Shown here piece after piece: positions 23,740-24,188 of a stretch of 24,188 nt of DNA. Both the position numbers and the translations under genes were made by a program. Location of the stretch: positions 669 to 24,856 of the forward strand of contig NZ_DGIR01000053.1 in NCBI RefSeq assembly GCF_002386445.1. Direction: 5' to 3'. The notes beneath the pieces are model-generated. The model did no database searches and was not told the DNA's origin. It saw only the letters and a program-made list of their open reading frames with translations. The DNA is from Pseudomonas sp. UBA4617 (GTDB lineage: Bacteria > Pseudomonadota > Gammaproteobacteria > Pseudomonadales > Pseudomonadaceae). Within the stretch, counting starts at the first letter, position 1, and every line of letters starts with the position of its first letter.

Positions 23740-23787
23740 CCTGTAGCGGCCCTTTCGCGAATGAACCCGCAAAAGGGCCGCTACAGG
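23740..23787. repeat. REP-like palindrome after phoQ
   Basis: CCTGTAGCGGCCCTTT (23740-23755) is perfectly mirrored by AAAGGGCCGCTACAGG (23772-23787) across a 16-base loop reading CGCGAATGAACCCGCA. The TTCGCG...ACCCGC core and flanking CTACAGG match the P. putida REP consensus as I recall it. It lies 8 bp beyond the phoQ stop and ahead of the dctA regulatory region, so it may form the phoQ 3' end. Confidence 0.75.
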
Positions 23788-23794
23788 CGAGCGC

Positions 23795-24188
23795 TCAATC
23801 CAGGTGGAAGGTGATCCTGAACGCCGCGCCGCCCAGTGGCGAGTCGCCCAGGCTCAACGCCGCGTCATAGCTGTCGACGATGTCCTTGACCACCGCCAAC
23901 CCGATGCCCTGCCCCGGGTGCTGGCTGTCGAGCCGCTCGCCGCGCTCCAGAATACGTTCACGCTGATCGGCCGGCACCCCTGGGCCATCATCCTCGATGC
24001 ACAAGGTCAATTGCCCCGGCGCCTGCTCCAGGCTCACCCGCACCTGGCCCAGGCTCAGGCGGTAGGCGTTTTCCAGCAGGTTGCCCAACAGCTCGAGCAA
24101 TGCCCCCTGCTCCATCGGCACCTGCGCGGCCTCGGGCACCTGCAGGGTCACGCTCACCCGCTTGTCGCGGTACACCTTGGCCAAGGTG
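23795..24188 (-). CDS. phoQ: Sensor histidine kinase PhoQ (C-terminal part only)
   Basis: The last 131 codons of a histidine kinase, running off the right edge. The ATP-binding HATPase_c domain is visible: N box in ELLGNLLENAYRLS, G1 box in EDDGPGVP, and G2 box in GQGIGLAVVKDIVDSY, then the usual terminal strands. The short, atypical N-box surroundings (NLLENAYRL) and the position upstream of dctA fit Pseudomonas PhoQ, the Mg2+- and polycation-responsive partner of PhoP; the name rests on that synteny and memory, not on a full-length match. The His phosphorylation site and sensor domain are outside the window. Confidence 0.8.
   Translation of the reverse strand, partial: TLAKVYRDKRVSVTLQVPEAAQVPMEQGALLELLGNLLENAYRLSLGQVRVSLEQAPGQLTLCIEDDGPGVPADQRERILERGERLDSQHPGQGIGLAVVKDIVDSYDAALSLGDSPLGGAAFRITFHLD

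Overview
The window is a 24 kb stretch of core chromosome from a fluorescent Pseudomonas, most likely the P. putida group. The grounds are the high GC content with GC-rich third codon positions, the gene order yebC-aspS-(fmdB-like)-(RHH)-dps-(cold-shock membrane protein)-slyX-HIT-oprD-proS-lipoprotein-dinB-mprF, which I recall as the Pseudomonas arrangement, and several intergenic palindromes that resemble P. putida REP elements. The species is an inference. I see no prophage, insertion sequence, CRISPR array, toxin-antitoxin pair or defence island, and no sign of recent gene transfer.

Layout. Positions 1-3590 read leftward: the start of yebC (cut by the window edge), aspS, a small FmdB-type zinc-ribbon protein, a ribbon-helix-helix protein and dps. 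A membrane protein fused to a cold-shock domain (3868-4461) reads rightward and converges on slyX and a HIT-family gene. A 687-base non-coding interval then leads into the porin gene oprD, followed by proS and an uncharacterised lipoprotein gene. dinB reads leftward behind a LexA box. Two identical initiator tRNA genes, each with its own promoter and terminator, separate dinB from the pair mprF / phospholipid hydrolase. kup (leftward) and rimO (rightward) are divergent. After rimO come a GNAT acetyltransferase, a degenerate pseudouridine-synthase-like gene, a DUF1456 (YehS-like) gene and trmO. dctA reads leftward behind a sigma-54 promoter region, and the last bases hold the C-terminal end of phoQ.

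Functional themes. Many genes serve translation: aspS, proS, two tRNA-fMet genes, rimO (ribosomal protein S12 methylthiolation), trmO (tRNA t6A methylation) and a pseudouridine-synthase relative. A second group concerns the envelope and nutrient uptake: oprD, mprF with its opposing hydrolase, kup, dctA and phoQ. A third group is stress-related: dps, dinB and the cold-shock-domain protein.

The most interesting material is regulatory. The dctA upstream region combines an apparently perfect -24/-12 promoter, a second copy of that promoter broken by a 3-base insertion, and two palindromes exactly 42 bp apart that look like activator sites. The oprD upstream region carries two half-sites 21 bp apart that fit the Pseudomonas ArgR pattern. 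dinB has a textbook LexA box. Among proteins, the pseudouridine-synthase-like gene stands out because the catalytic Arg-Leu-Asp motif reads Pro-Leu-Glu. I found no convincing undescribed multi-gene system; this is largely an ordinary core region with several well-formed regulatory sites.
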